Assembly: GCA_963976625.1 (NCBI GenBank)
Contig: CAXBLA010000015.1
Location: 10,107 to 74,106, forward strand
Direction: 5' to 3'
Origin: UBA1924 sp963976625
GTDB lineage: Bacteria; Planctomycetota; Phycisphaerae; Phycisphaerales; UBA1924
DNA: 64,000 nucleotides
Made by a program: the position numbers and the translations under genes. Positions 1-7,761 of this stretch are shown here, one piece after another; within the stretch, counting starts at the first letter, position 1; every line of letters begins with the position of its first letter. Under the pieces are notes generated by a model, which ran no database searches, had not been told where the DNA came from, and was given only the letters and a program-made list of their open reading frames with translations.

Positions 1-1
1 C

Positions 2-1273
2 GGGTGGGAACGCTGGCGCGAGCTCTGGACCCAGCCGATGCGCTCAGATCACCTAACGAGCATCAACACCATCGCCGACAAGTGCCGAGCCAAGTTCGAC
101 AATCTCGTCGTCCTGGGCATCGGCGGCTCCGCATTGGGCAACATCGCCCTGCAGAGTGCCCTCAACGAGCCGACCTACAACCTCTTGCCCAAGGGCGATC
201 GCCCCGGCCCGCGCATGTTCGTCGTCGACAATGTCGATCCGGCCAACCTCGCATCCGTCCTGCGGGTCTGCGATCCCAAAACCACCTTGTTTAATGTCGT
301 CTCCAAGTCCGGCGAGACCGCCGAGACCGCGTCGCAGTTCATGATCGTCCGCAAGCTGCTCGAAGAAGTGGTGGGCGAGAACTGGGCGGACCACATCGTC
401 GCCATCACCGACCCCGAGAAGGGCACAATGCGCACGATCTGCGATCAGGCCGGCATCACCACCCTGCCCGTGCCCGATGGCGTGGGCGGGCGGTTCTCAT
501 CGCTCTCCCCGGTCGGGCTGTTCTCCGCCGCCATGTGCGGCATCGACATCGAAGCACTGCTCGAGGGTGCCAGCGCCATGGACACCCGCTGCTCCAACGA
601 GGACCTGACCCAGAACCCGGCCGCCATGCTCGCCCTGCTGCTCGTCGAGCTGGGCACCCGCAAGGGCAAAACCAACCATGTGCTCATGCCCTACGCCAAC
701 AGCCTCAAACTTCTGGGCGACTGGTACGCCCAGCTCTGGGCCGAGTCGCTGGGCAAGAAGTTCGACACTACCGGCGAGACCGTCTTCACCGGGTTCACCC
801 CCATCTCCGCCCTGGGCGCGACCGACCAGCACTCGCAGATCCAACTCTACCGCGAGGGTCCCAATGACAAGGTCATCGGGTTCGTCGAGGTCGAAGACTT
901 CGGAAACGACCAAGCCATGACCATCCCCACCGGCATGGGCGTCGAAGCCATCGAATACCTCGAAGGCAAGCGGATGGTCGATCTGCTCAACGCCGAGAAG
1001 CGTGCCACCGAATACGCCCTGATCGATTCGCAGCGTCCAAACTACACGATCAAGTTCCCCAAGGTCGACGCCCACCATGTCGGCGAGTTCATCGCCCTCT
1101 GGCAGATCGCCACCGCCTACGCCGGACTCATGCTCAACATCGACGCCTACGACCAGCCCGCTGTCGAGACCGGCAAGAAGGCGACCTTTGGTCTGATGGG
1201 CCGCGATGGATACGAGGACTGGCTCACGAAGGTCAACCAGACCCTCGCGCCGACCGAGCATGTCATCGGGTAA
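2..1273 (+). CDS. pgi: Glucose-6-phosphate isomerase, 5' truncated
   Basis: Interconverts glucose 6-phosphate and fructose 6-phosphate in the cytoplasm (glycolysis and gluconeogenesis). The reading frame is open to the left edge: codons before the first visible ATG (38) still encode a plausible GWERWRELW stretch, so the true start lies outside the window. Visible family marks are the SIS-type sugar-binding segment LGIGGSALGN, the SKSGETAET phosphate-binding loop, the GATDQHSQIQLYREG region with the catalytic His, and the C-terminal DQPAVETGKK signature with the catalytic Lys. About 423 residues are present, near complete for the short bacterial form. It is followed 26 bp later by a small gene on the same strand. 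Confidence 0.95.
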   Translation, partial: GWERWRELWTQPMRSDHLTSINTIADKCRAKFDNLVVLGIGGSALGNIALQSALNEPTYNLLPKGDRPGPRMFVVDNVDPANLASVLRVCDPKTTLFNVVSKSGETAETASQFMIVRKLLEEVVGENWADHIVAITDPEKGTMRTICDQAGITTLPVPDGVGGRFSSLSPVGLFSAAMCGIDIEALLEGASAMDTRCSNEDLTQNPAAMLALLLVELGTRKGKTNHVLMPYANSLKLLGDWYAQLWAESLGKKFDTTGETVFTGFTPISALGATDQHSQIQLYREGPNDKVIGFVEVEDFGNDQAMTIPTGMGVEAIEYLEGKRMVDLLNAEKRATEYALIDSQRPNYTIKFPKVDAHHVGEFIALWQIATAYAGLMLNIDAYDQPAVETGKKATFGLMGRDGYEDWLTKVNQTLAPTEHVIG

Positions 1274-1299
1274 ACGATGACGCAGGCTAATATAGCTCT

Positions 1300-1842
1300 A
1301 TGAAATCCAAACTCTTACCAATCGTCGCGGGTCTCGTCGTCGTCACGCTCTTGGGTGGGCTCGCAATGGGCATCCGCACACGCATCGAGCTCAGCCCGTC
1401 GGCTGGAATCACCCGGACGACCAAATCCATCTACCGCGTGATCCCGATCAATCAGGAATCTACTTTTTTGTGGTTCGCGAATATTCCAATCGACGCGCCC
1501 ATTGACGGCGAAAAGAGGATGGGCCCATCAGACTGGAAGCTCATGCACGAGTTCAACCACTCGGCCGCGGGGACCACAATCGAGCACACCCAATGGGGTG
1601 TGGTCGGCGACACGATCGAACCCTGGGGCCAGCTCGAACTTGAGCCCGCGACGAGAAGCCGGCTCAATGGTCGCACCAACGCACTGATCACCAGCGGCGA
1701 ATCCCCCAGGACCCTTCAAGCAATGACATTGGAGATCAACAAGCAACTCCTCGCGCATCTCCAGCTCGCGGACCCGGGCCCCACCCCAGCCGACATCGAC
1801 GCGATCTTCGATCAGGTGACCAGCGAAATTGCTCTGCCATAA
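1300..1842 (+). CDS. Hypothetical protein with N-terminal membrane anchor
   Basis: I do not recognise a family. The 180-residue product starts with a short basic segment and one hydrophobic helix (about residues 6-24), then a soluble domain, so it is probably anchored in the inner membrane with the rest outside the cytoplasm. There are no cysteines after the helix and no repeats. It lies 26 bp after pgi on the same strand and ends 12 bp before the convergent flgH stop. The ATG at 1300 has no strong ribosome-binding site, but the hydrophobic segment begins right after it, which supports this start. Confidence 0.7.
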   Translation: MKSKLLPIVAGLVVVTLLGGLAMGIRTRIELSPSAGITRTTKSIYRVIPINQESTFLWFANIPIDAPIDGEKRMGPSDWKLMHEFNHSAAGTTIEHTQWGVVGDTIEPWGQLELEPATRSRLNGRTNALITSGESPRTLQAMTLEINKQLLAHLQLADPGPTPADIDAIFDQVTSEIALP

Positions 1843-1854
1843 CCTACAGCTGAT

Positions 1855-2568
1855 TTAGAACGCAAAGACCGTATCGAGCACGCGGGTAATCAGCCCCTTC
1901 TCGGCGGCCTTCTTCAGATCGCCCTCGTTCTCAAGCACAATATTCAGATCCGCGAGCTGGCTCGACAGGATCGTGTTCTGGGCGGTGATGTCCTCGTCAC
2001 GGGCGAAGCCCGAGAGCACCAAGACCGAGATCTCATTGTCCTTGGCGATGCGTTTGGTCGCTTCGAGCACCAGTGTGCCGTTGGGCTTGACCTCGAGGAC
2101 CTTGGCGGCGATCCTGGCCGAGAACCGGTCCTTGCGCTCATAATCACCCTCGCCGGTGAACTCTCGGCTGGCGTTAAAGTCCACCAGATCCGTATCCGTA
2201 ATCCCGCCCTCTTCGAGACGCAGTTCCAAGAGCTGGGCGACGCTGATCAACGCGTTGATGTTCGCGTTGGCGCTCGTGTCTTTCTCGGTCTCGAGCTTCT
2301 GCGAGCTCACCTGCGAGCTGTTCTCGTCGATGATGATCGTGATGATGTCGTGCTTCTGGATCACACGGGCCTCGGGCCCCTCGATGAAGTACAACGACGC
2401 CTCTTCGATCAAGATCGCGGGCTGCGAAAGATCGGGCGTGGCTTCTTGCTCGGCCTGCGACAGATACAGGCTCTGGGCGTTGGCCGCGGTGCTCAAGCCC
2501 GCGATCGCTGCGCACAGCATCAGCATGGAGCTTCGGATTGGCTTTGTAGAGACTTTGTTTCGCATCAT
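1855..2568 (-). CDS. flgH: Flagellar L-ring protein FlgH
   Basis: Forms the outer-membrane L-ring around the flagellar rod. The frame stays open far upstream, but the ATG at 2568 overlaps the flgA stop (ATGA) and is followed by a clear signal peptide ending ANA before QSLYL, so 237 residues is the likely product. The family core is visible: a HDIITIIIDENSS segment and the AKVLEVKPNGTLVLEATK segment. Enterobacterial FlgH is a lipoprotein. Here the only N-terminal Cys (LMLC) does not fit a lipobox and signal peptidase I cleavage looks more likely. Last gene of the leftward flgF-G-A-H arm. Confidence 0.9.
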   Translation of the reverse strand: MMRNKVSTKPIRSSMLMLCAAIAGLSTAANAQSLYLSQAEQEATPDLSQPAILIEEASLYFIEGPEARVIQKHDIITIIIDENSSQVSSQKLETEKDTSANANINALISVAQLLELRLEEGGITDTDLVDFNASREFTGEGDYERKDRFSARIAAKVLEVKPNGTLVLEATKRIAKDNEISVLVLSGFARDEDITAQNTILSSQLADLNIVLENEGDLKKAAEKGLITRVLDTVFAF

Positions 2569-3632
2569 GTACCCTCGTTCTCTTTCTTGGCACCCGGTGT
2601 ATCCTGAACGATCACCACGCGCCCTTTGCCCGCGATCCGCGCGGCAAACTTTGATTTTCGATCCTTCGACTCCAGCTCGATCACATCGCCGAGCTCCCCG
2701 GTGCCCATCGCACGCACGATCTTGGTGACCACAAAGCCCCCCACCACGCTGCGGGCCGAAACGAGCTGCCCACGCTTGACCAGGATCGGCTGGGTGAGCA
2801 TCGAGCTCATCACCATCGTGCCCGGCTTGATGGTCGTCTTGCATTCGAGCCCGATCGAATCGTCCGGGTCCGCGATGGCGAGGGTCGGGTACATCCACCG
2901 TGTCTCGACGGTGCTGTGTTCTTGGCTGAGCAAACTACGCCGATCCTGCTGGGCGGTCGTCACGCGCACACGCCGCTGGACCTGCACATCGATCTGCATG
3001 GTCGAATCTTCGATGATCCGATCCTGCTCGTACATCGTCACCCGCAGGCGGATCTCTTTGGCCCGCCCGATCTCGCGAATCTCGATCACCCGATCGCTCG
3101 TCGCCTTGGCGAGCAGCTCCGTATCGCGCTCATCGAACTTGATGCGTGTGGTCTCCGGCTTGGTGCCCAGACGCCCATAGATCCACGCTTCGAGGTGCTC
3201 ACGGAGCACCGGGCCGGAATCGATGACGCTTGTGTTCTTGATGAGCTTGGGTGCCGTCGAAGCTTGGCTCGCATCGCGCCGACGCGTGATCGAGACATCG
3301 CTCCCAGCGAGCACCACCGACCCCTCGTTGATCCCGCGAGCCTCGGCGATCTTCGCCCGGATGTCGGCCAGCTCGATCGAGCTCCACCGCCCCTGCTCGA
3401 TCTCGACCTTGGTCTCGATGGCGATCGCCGCGATGACATCGTGCTGCGGGCCCTCGATCTTGGCGATGTGCCCGAGCGTCAGCCCATCGACATCGCTGGC
3501 GAGCCGGACCGTCGATCGCAGCGTCACCTTGGTGATTGTGCTCGATGATCCAACCGCGACCTCGTCGGCCATCGTCGGCGAAACAACGCCGAGCAACAGA
3601 GCAATCAGGATGAGCAGGCGGAAGAGGTTCAT
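2565..3632 (-). CDS. flgA: Flagellar P-ring assembly chaperone FlgA
   Basis: Periplasmic chaperone needed to assemble the FlgI P-ring. The 355-residue product has a hydrophobic signal peptide (about residues 3-22) and a C-terminal SAF-type domain, visible as the stretch CKTTIKPGTMVMSSMLTQPI followed by VKRGQLVSARSVVGGF, which is typical of FlgA. It is longer than the enterobacterial protein (about 220 residues), the extra length lying in the N-terminal half. It starts 32 bp after flgG ends and overlaps flgH by four bases, so translation is probably coupled. Confidence 0.9.
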   Translation of the reverse strand: MNLFRLLILIALLLGVVSPTMADEVAVGSSSTITKVTLRSTVRLASDVDGLTLGHIAKIEGPQHDVIAAIAIETKVEIEQGRWSSIELADIRAKIAEARGINEGSVVLAGSDVSITRRRDASQASTAPKLIKNTSVIDSGPVLREHLEAWIYGRLGTKPETTRIKFDERDTELLAKATSDRVIEIREIGRAKEIRLRVTMYEQDRIIEDSTMQIDVQVQRRVRVTTAQQDRRSLLSQEHSTVETRWMYPTLAIADPDDSIGLECKTTIKPGTMVMSSMLTQPILVKRGQLVSARSVVGGFVVTKIVRAMGTGELGDVIELESKDRKSKFAARIAGKGRVVIVQDTPGAKKENEGT

Positions 3633-3664
3633 GAGTAGCCTTCTATGGATCGAGTTAAACTGGT

Positions 3665-4468
3665 TTATCGACGGAGCTGAGCGACCGATTGCAATGTCTC
3701 GTCCGCGGCTCTAATCGCCTGCGAGTTCATCTCAAACGCCCGCTGCGTGCGGATCAGCTCAATAAGCTCACGCGATGGATCGACATTCGACCCCTCGAGC
3801 GAGTTCGAACGGATCGTCCCGAAGTTCTCGGTGCCCGGGTCGCCCTCGATTGGTGCGCCCGAGGCCGCGCTCTCGACCCACAGATTCGTCCCGACCTGCG
3901 TGAGCCCCGCCTCGTTGACAAATCGGGTGAGCTTGATGTCGCCGATCGCCGTCGGCGTTGGATTGCCCGAGGTCGCCACACGGACTTCTCCAGAGGGATC
4001 AATCTGCACAGCGGTCGCGTCATCAGGAATCGTGATCTCCGGCTCCAAGATGCGACCATCGGAGTTGGCCAGCACCAGGGTCCCGTTGGCATTGGGCACG
4101 AAGTTGCCAGCCCGTGTGTAGGCTTCGCCCCCACCGAGCGCATCTTCAACGCGGACCTTGAAGAATCCCTTGCCCTCGATCATCATGTCAGTCGTGCCAC
4201 CGGGCACCGGCGCCCCTTGGTCGAAGTTCTGCTGGGTGCCGCTGGCGCGAACGCCGAGCCCGACATAGAGCCCGGTCGGGCGTTGGTCGCCGTTGTTGTT
4301 CTCGACACCGGGCTGTGCCCGCTCGATGTACATCAGATCCTCGAAGTTCACCCGCGAGGACTTGAACCCCTCGGTATTGACATTGGCGAGGTTGTTGGCG
4401 ATGACATCGAGCCGAACATCAAGTGATCGGAGCCCAGAAGCCGCGGATTGCATTGCGATGGTTGCCAT
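3665..4468 (-). CDS. flgG: Flagellar distal rod protein FlgG
   Basis: Distal rod subunit that joins the proximal rod to the hook. At 267 residues it matches the usual size (about 260). The N-terminus carries the rod/hook motif LDVIANNLANVNTEGFKSSR. The middle contains QGAPVPGGTTDMMIEGKGFF, and the C-terminus has the LEGSNVDPSRELIELIRTQR helix followed by the QAIRAADETLQ coil that packs with the N-terminal helix. It lies 26 bp downstream of flgF and is followed by flgA. Confidence 0.95.
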   Translation of the reverse strand: MATIAMQSAASGLRSLDVRLDVIANNLANVNTEGFKSSRVNFEDLMYIERAQPGVENNNGDQRPTGLYVGLGVRASGTQQNFDQGAPVPGGTTDMMIEGKGFFKVRVEDALGGGEAYTRAGNFVPNANGTLVLANSDGRILEPEITIPDDATAVQIDPSGEVRVATSGNPTPTAIGDIKLTRFVNEAGLTQVGTNLWVESAASGAPIEGDPGTENFGTIRSNSLEGSNVDPSRELIELIRTQRAFEMNSQAIRAADETLQSVAQLRR

Positions 4469-4494
4469 GGTCTATTTCCTTACTTTCGCAGCGA

Positions 4495-5262
4495 TTAAGC
4501 GATTCTTCCGAATGTGTTGATGGCCCGTTCCATCAGGCGGTTCTGCATATCGATCATCCCGATATTGCCCTGGGCCGACTTGGACGCGCTCTGGATCTGC
4601 ATCAACGCGTCGATCTCTGAGACACCCGAGCCCTCGAGCATCCCCTGCAAGATCGAGCCCTGCCCCTCGATCAGCGAGAGCGCCGAACCGGTCTGGGAGC
4701 CAAAGAGCCCCGAGCCGAGCTTGGTGAGGATCGAGCGATCGGGGACATCGCTGATCTTGATCTGATCGACCGCCAGCCCACTCTGCGAGATCACGCCGTC
4801 CTTTGATACAGCGATCTCGCCCTGGGTCATATCAATCGTGATGGGCTTGTCCTTGACCGAAAGCACCGGGGCCCCGTTGGTCGACATGACCAGCTGCCCG
4901 TCGCGGTTGACCGTGAATCGTCCGTCGCGGGTGAGCGACGGGTTCGCGGCATCACCAATGACAAAGAAGCCGTCACCCTGGATGGCCATATCAAAATCGC
5001 TGTCGGATGTTTCGAGCGAACCTTGCGCGAAGTTGATGCGTGTCTGCGCAGCAAATACGCCCCCGCCGAGCTTTTCGAGCAGCTCGTTGGACGAGAACTG
5101 AGGCAAGCCATCTTCCTGACGAACCGCCAGGCGCTGCATCGTGCCGGTCAAAATGGGCTTGAACCCCGCGGTATTGACATTGGCGAGGTTGTTGGTGAGC
5201 GCATCCTGCTGGTGAATGCTGGCCAATGCACCCGAGGCGGATATCTGTAAGCCGTAGTTCAT
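4495..5262 (-). CDS. flgF: Flagellar proximal rod protein FlgF
   Basis: Rod protein of the FlgF/FlgG family, 255 residues. It has the NNLANVNTAGFKP rod motif near the N-terminus, the IQGDGFFVIGD segment in the middle, and a C-terminal coil ending NRLMERAINTFG. The frame extends to 5370, but family members begin MNYGLQ or similar, which places the start at 5262. An ATG at 5280 (MQIGSH) is also possible. Upstream lies a sigma-54-type promoter pointing this way. First gene of the leftward arm flgF-flgG-flgA-flgH. The FlgF rather than FlgG call rests on gene order and the shorter, more divergent sequence. Confidence 0.85.
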   Translation of the reverse strand: MNYGLQISASGALASIHQQDALTNNLANVNTAGFKPILTGTMQRLAVRQEDGLPQFSSNELLEKLGGGVFAAQTRINFAQGSLETSDSDFDMAIQGDGFFVIGDAANPSLTRDGRFTVNRDGQLVMSTNGAPVLSVKDKPITIDMTQGEIAVSKDGVISQSGLAVDQIKISDVPDRSILTKLGSGLFGSQTGSALSLIEGQGSILQGMLEGSGVSEIDALMQIQSASKSAQGNIGMIDMQNRLMERAINTFGRIA

Positions 5263-5368
5263 GTGGGATCCAATCTGCATATCCCCGATCCGACGCACAC
5301 CAAGGCGCGAGGGATGGAGCGAGTAGACCCTGTTCATCCGTGAACAGCAGCCACCCACTGGCATATAC

Positions 5369-5384
5369 ACAAATGGCGTGCCAA
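5369..5384 (-). promoter_or_regulatory. Sigma-54-type promoter for flgF-G-A-H
   Basis: On the minus strand the sequence reads TTGGCACGCCATTTGT, matching the RpoN consensus TTGGCACG-N4-TTGC at all fixed positions except the last base (T for C). The predicted transcript start is near 5357, about 95 bases before the flgF ATG. Confidence 0.6.
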
Positions 5385-5466
5385 TGTGCCAGGGCTGTCA
5401 CCGCCCGAGTGCGTCTATAGAAGGATGCACGCCAACCAAACTGCTCAATCAGTCCCGATCCCACAC

Positions 5467-5482
5467 TTGGCACGCCCTTCGC
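5467..5482 (+). promoter_or_regulatory. Sigma-54-type promoter for flgI operon
   Basis: The sequence TTGGCACGCCCTTCGC keeps the -24 GG and the -12 GC with exactly ten bases between them and a perfect TTGGCACG half. The predicted start is near 5494, just before the GGAAGG ribosome-binding site (5495-5500) and the flgI ATG at 5510, so the leader would be very short. Confidence 0.65.
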
Positions 5483-5509
5483 GTATTGCCTGCTGGAAGG
5501 AATCTACAC

Positions 5510-6592
5510 ATGAGACGATGGATCGTCGTACAACTCTCGCTGCTCGCCCTGTTCGCATGGCCCGCGCACGCCCAGAAAACCCTGCACGAGGTCTCGCGCA
5601 TCAAAGGGCAGGGCGCGTCCGTGGTCCAGGGGCTCGGGCTTGTCGTCGGGCTCAACGGCACCGGCGACAGCGGGTCCGAGCTCGTCATGGCCCGACCGCT
5701 CGCTGAGGCCCTCAAAAAGCTCGGCAATCCGGTCAGTATCGACGATCTCTCCGCGTCCAAGTCCGTCGCGCTGGTGATGGTCACCTGCCAGATCCCCCGC
5801 GAGGGCGCCAAGACCGATGACCAGTTCGATGTCACCATCTCGGTGCTCAACTCGGCCAAGTCGCTCGAGGGCGGCAACCTGATGATCTCGCCGCTGATCG
5901 CCAAGCCCGGCTCCCCGGTCTACGCCTTCGCCCAGGGGCTCCTCTCGATCCCCGACGAAGAGAACCCGACCGTGGCAAGAATCGCCCAAGGTGCGCAGTT
6001 GGTGCGCGACATCAACACCACCCCGAGCATCGCGGGATCGTTCGACCTGATCATCGACACGAACTTCGCCGGTTTCGCGGCCACTTCCACCATCTCTTCA
6101 GAGATCAACCAGCAATACCTGCTCACCGCCAATCGCCTGAATCAATCCGTCGCCAAGCCCGTTGACGCGCGCACCATCCGGATCACGGTCCCAATCACCG
6201 AACGCGACCAGCCGGCGTCGTTTTATGGCGACATCATGCAGACGGACATCTCGTCGGCCCTGCGCAAGTTGCCCGCCAAGGTCACCTGCGACACACGATC
6301 GGGCATCATCGTCTTCACGGGCGATGTGCAGGTCTCGCCGGCCGTCATCACCCACAAGGACCTGAGCATCACGACGACGCTCGCCCTGCCCGGACAGTTC
6401 GACGAGACCACCAGCGAGTTCGCCGCCATCCAGACCCAGGGCGAGACCAACCCCAACACCTCACGACTCGAAGACCTCATCGCGGCCTTCGACCAGCTCG
6501 ACATCACGCCCATCGAACAGATCAACATCCTGCGCATGCTCCACAAGACGGGCAAGCTGCACGCTCGCCTGGTCGTTGACGGGCAGGAATAA
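5510..6592 (+). CDS. flgI: Flagellar P-ring protein FlgI
   Basis: Periplasmic P-ring subunit, 360 residues, the usual size. The frame is open from 5378, but the ATG at 5510 is preceded by GGAAGG at a good distance and opens a signal peptide (MRRWIVVQLSLLALFAW, then AHAQ). The family hallmark follows directly: a VVQGLGLVVGLNGTGDSG segment, with KSVALVMVTCQIPREGAK later. Conserved features continue to the C-terminal DQLDITPIEQINILRMLHK. It heads the rightward arm, with the FlgJ-like gene 52 bp downstream. Confidence 0.95.
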   Translation: MRRWIVVQLSLLALFAWPAHAQKTLHEVSRIKGQGASVVQGLGLVVGLNGTGDSGSELVMARPLAEALKKLGNPVSIDDLSASKSVALVMVTCQIPREGAKTDDQFDVTISVLNSAKSLEGGNLMISPLIAKPGSPVYAFAQGLLSIPDEENPTVARIAQGAQLVRDINTTPSIAGSFDLIIDTNFAGFAATSTISSEINQQYLLTANRLNQSVAKPVDARTIRITVPITERDQPASFYGDIMQTDISSALRKLPAKVTCDTRSGIIVFTGDVQVSPAVITHKDLSITTTLALPGQFDETTSEFAAIQTQGETNPNTSRLEDLIAAFDQLDITPIEQINILRMLHKTGKLHARLVVDGQE

Positions 6593-6644
6593 GACAACAC
6601 ACGCCGTTTCAATCAAGAAACAGCTTCCAACAAGGATCACCACC

Positions 6645-7145
6645 ATGAGCTCCATCTCCTCCTCCACCACACCGCTCCAGCAGCTCCAACGCCAGAGTGC
6701 TCAGTTCAACAAACCGATCAACGAGGCGCACGAAAAGTCCAAGAACCTCGCGAGTAAAATGGGCGCGGGGCTGACCCAGAAGCGGATCGAGCTCAACCCA
6801 GACATCAACACAAAGAATCACCCCGAGCCACCCGTCGTTGATGTCCCGGGCCAGGACCCACGCTTGGCTAAAGCCGCCGAGGCTGCCGAGGGGCTCGTCG
6901 CGACGACCTTCATCGAGCCAATCCTCAAGCAGGTGCGCGAGTCCAACGATGCCCCCCCGCCGTTCGGGCCCAGCAACGCCGAGAAGCAGTTCTCCGCGCT
7001 CCTCGATACCAAGCTCAGCGACGAGATCGTCCACGCGGCCAACTTCCCGCTCGTCGAGCGGATCACCCAGCAGCTGCTCAAGAACATGCCCGCCCTCGAA
7101 GCCGCGGATCAGACCCCCAAGCAGTCCATCGACACCCGCGCCTAA
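6645..7145 (+). CDS. FlgJ-like rod-binding protein (no muramidase domain)
   Basis: A 166-residue product whose C-terminal half resembles the FlgJ N-terminal rod-binding domain: FIEPILKQVRES, then a linker, then FSALLDTKLSDEIVHAA followed by FPLVERITQQLLK. It lacks the peptidoglycan hydrolase domain of enterobacterial FlgJ, as in many alphaproteobacteria and deltaproteobacteria. It probably caps or scaffolds rod assembly in the periplasm. I chose the ATG at 6645 because the upstream in-frame start (6576) overlaps the flgI end and gives an atypical N-terminus. It sits between flgI and flgN, which supports the call. The N-terminal 60 residues look disordered. Confidence 0.75.
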   Translation: MSSISSSTTPLQQLQRQSAQFNKPINEAHEKSKNLASKMGAGLTQKRIELNPDINTKNHPEPPVVDVPGQDPRLAKAAEAAEGLVATTFIEPILKQVRESNDAPPPFGPSNAEKQFSALLDTKLSDEIVHAANFPLVERITQQLLKNMPALEAADQTPKQSIDTRA

Positions 7146-7188
7146 GCAAGCACCCTAGCACACCGTTCTTCTCTCTGGATCGCCACGC

Positions 7189-7722
7189 ATGAAACTCGCT
7201 CAACCCAACCCAAGCGCGCACAAGGGATCAGCCTCCGCCGGTCTCAACACCGACAAGCTCGACTCGATGCTCGGGCAGCTCGAAGAAGAGCACGCCAACC
7301 TGCTCGGGCTGGCGATCGCCCACAAGGACGCGATCACCCACGCATCGGTCGAAGAGCTGCACACGATCACCAACAAGACCAGCGAGACCCTCCTGCGGAT
7401 CGCCGAGATCGAGGACGCCCGCCGGGCCATGATCATGAACGACACCGGAGCCCTCGCCTCGCTCGATCAGCTGATGGAGCAGTTCGATTCCCAGGATCGC
7501 GATCGGATCGGGCAGCGCCAAACCCGATTGCGCGAACTGATCGGGCGCGTGAAGGAAGAACAAGAAGCCGTGCGTGTGGCCAGCGAGGACCTCGCCAACC
7601 ACATGCGTGGGCTCATCAAGCAGGTCGGGGCGACGCTCTCACACACGGGCACCTACTCCCGCGGGGGCGCGGTGGACCCGTCGCGTACGCAGGTCGTCAG
7701 CTCTTTGGACATGACTCAGTAA
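7189..7722 (+). CDS. flgN: FlgN-family flagellar export chaperone
   Basis: A 177-residue, mostly alpha-helical protein with long heptad-like stretches (LDSMLGQLEEEHANLLGLA, later RQTRLRELIGRVKEEQEAV) typical of FlgN. FlgN chaperones the hook-filament junction proteins FlgK and FlgL in the cytoplasm. The position directly before flgK and flgL is the classical FlgN site. The C-terminal tail (about residues 150-177) is polar and probably disordered. The sequence family is weakly conserved, so the call leans on context. Confidence 0.75.
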   Translation: MKLAQPNPSAHKGSASAGLNTDKLDSMLGQLEEEHANLLGLAIAHKDAITHASVEELHTITNKTSETLLRIAEIEDARRAMIMNDTGALASLDQLMEQFDSQDRDRIGQRQTRLRELIGRVKEEQEAVRVASEDLANHMRGLIKQVGATLSHTGTYSRGGAVDPSRTQVVSSLDMTQ

Positions 7723-7761
7723 ACAAAGTTCAGTAAACACTCGATACGGAAAGGAGCCACC

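Noticed and set aside
497..1261. 254-codon minus-strand frame opposite pgi
   Set aside because: It mirrors the third-codon GC bias of pgi and has no recognisable protein features.
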